From Sphingomonas sp. (GTDB lineage: Bacteria > Pseudomonadota > Alphaproteobacteria > Sphingomonadales > Sphingomonadaceae): a stretch of DNA of 64,000 nt. The position numbers were made by a program, and so were the translations under genes. The notes beneath the pieces were generated by a model, which worked only from the letters and a program-made list of their open reading frames with translations, ran no database searches and was not told the DNA's origin. Of this stretch, positions 63,556-64,000 are shown piece after piece. The stretch's first letter is position 1. Every line of letters starts with the position of its first letter. The DNA is taken from contig JAFOMG010000011.1 in assembly GCA_017418975.1 (NCBI GenBank), positions 682,001 through 746,000 of the forward strand, given 5' to 3'.

Positions 63556-64000
63556 ATGAAACTGCTTCTCTCCAGCGCGGCCGTCCTGCTGGCGTTCGGC
63601 GGCCTTCCCGCCCTTGCACAGGACCATGCGATCCTCGGCGCCGGCTTCGCCAGGGCAGTGGCGCCGGACGATCCCGTCGCCCGCCAGATACGCGGCCGGG
63701 CGGACGCGGCGCTGGAGCGTCCGCCGGGCGCCATCCCGCAGCTCCACACCGAAGGGACGCTGCCGGGCAAGGGCATCCGCGAGATCAGCCTGAAGGCCAA
63801 GCAGGACCAGGGGATCGTCCTCGCCCTGGCGCTCGCCTGGCGGTTGACCGGCGAGCGGCGCTATCTCGACCAGGCGGGGCGCTATCTGGCGAATTGGGCG
63901 GACGTCTATCGGATGTCGTTCAATCCGATCGACGAGACCGGGTTCGATACGCTGCTGCTCGCCACCGACCTGACCGAGGCCGACCTGCCGCCCGCGCTGC
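63556..64000 (+). CDS. Alginate lyase family protein (3' end outside window)
   Basis: First 148 residues of a secreted enzyme. Signal peptide MKLLLSSAAVLLAFGGLPALAQ, followed by helical alpha/alpha-toroid sequence ALALAWRLTGERRYLDQAGRYLANWADVYRMSFNPIDETGFDTLLLATDL. The W...Y..SFNPIDE phrase is typical of the alginate_lyase (PF05426) group. Catalytic residues lie further on and are not visible, so the exact substrate (alginate or another polysaccharide) is not certain. Probably co-transcribed with the TonB receptor gene. Confidence 0.78.
   Translation, partial: MKLLLSSAAVLLAFGGLPALAQDHAILGAGFARAVAPDDPVARQIRGRADAALERPPGAIPQLHTEGTLPGKGIREISLKAKQDQGIVLALALAWRLTGERRYLDQAGRYLANWADVYRMSFNPIDETGFDTLLLATDLTEADLPPAL

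Noticed and set aside
60747..63800. Minus-strand open frame of 1017 codons opposite the TonB receptor gene
   Set aside because: Shadow frame; the plus-strand receptor has signal peptide, plug and barrel end.

Overview
The window is about 64 kb of dense, very GC-rich bacterial chromosome and reads as an alphaproteobacterium of the Sphingomonas group. The evidence is a large TonB-dependent receptor of the Xanthomonas/Caulobacter type, a MucR/Ros regulator, a Fur without the C-terminal CxxC, an alphaproteobacterial LexA box (GTTC-N7-GTTC) and many short palindromic intergenic repeats typical of sphingomonads. No rRNA, tRNA, CRISPR array, integrase or transposase gene was recognised.

Layout. 1-4384: a secreted amidase (cut by the left edge) and a two-gene EmrAB-like efflux pair. 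4385-10246: the ribonucleotide reductase locus. nrdA has a long leader with candidate LexA and NrdR sites. nrdA and nrdB are separated by an antisense DUF2171 gene and three small coupled membrane or lipoprotein genes. An unknown, compositionally odd gene is coupled to nrdB, and a RelE/ParE-type toxin-antitoxin pair converges on it. 10446-18532: outer-membrane protein, HTH protein, lipase, cytochrome c', zinc-ribbon protein, oligopeptidase B, and an MFS exporter divergent from a LysR regulator. 18780-24965: the conserved corC-ybeY-phoH...miaB block, interrupted by an SDR gene, its divergent MerR regulator and an odd membrane protein. 25198-30749: plsC-fur, mucR, rimI-tsaB, a RutE-like nitroreductase, nfuA and an aspartyl-hydroxylase-like gene. 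30941-40422: M16 peptidase, acyl-CoA synthetase, gamma-glutamyltransferase, HdeD-like protein, pyrD and an AraC regulator.

40502-49063 is a tightly coupled SUF iron-sulfur operon (Rrf2 regulator, sufB, sufC, sufD, sufS, sufT, sufA) followed by an aldo-keto reductase and a GreA/GreB-like gene. It carries three small extra genes. Two of them, flanking sufC, are paralogous exported proteins with the same C-x15-C-x5-C pattern. SufT has a unique N-terminal extension made from a 33-bp triplication.

49090-53906: a penicillin-acylase-type hydrolase, a low-GC Panacea-domain/membrane-protein pair that looks like a toxin-antitoxin or defence module, dinB and a TetR regulator. 53937-59932: a long palindromic operator and an RND efflux operon (adaptor, pump, outer-membrane factor) whose adaptor gene carries an apparent one-base frameshift. 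60323-64000: a polysaccharide-use locus starting with a TonB-dependent receptor and an alginate-lyase-like gene cut by the right edge.

The two strongest candidates for something undescribed are the paralogous Cys-rich exported proteins inside the SUF operon and the Panacea/two-helix membrane protein pair at 51332-52220.
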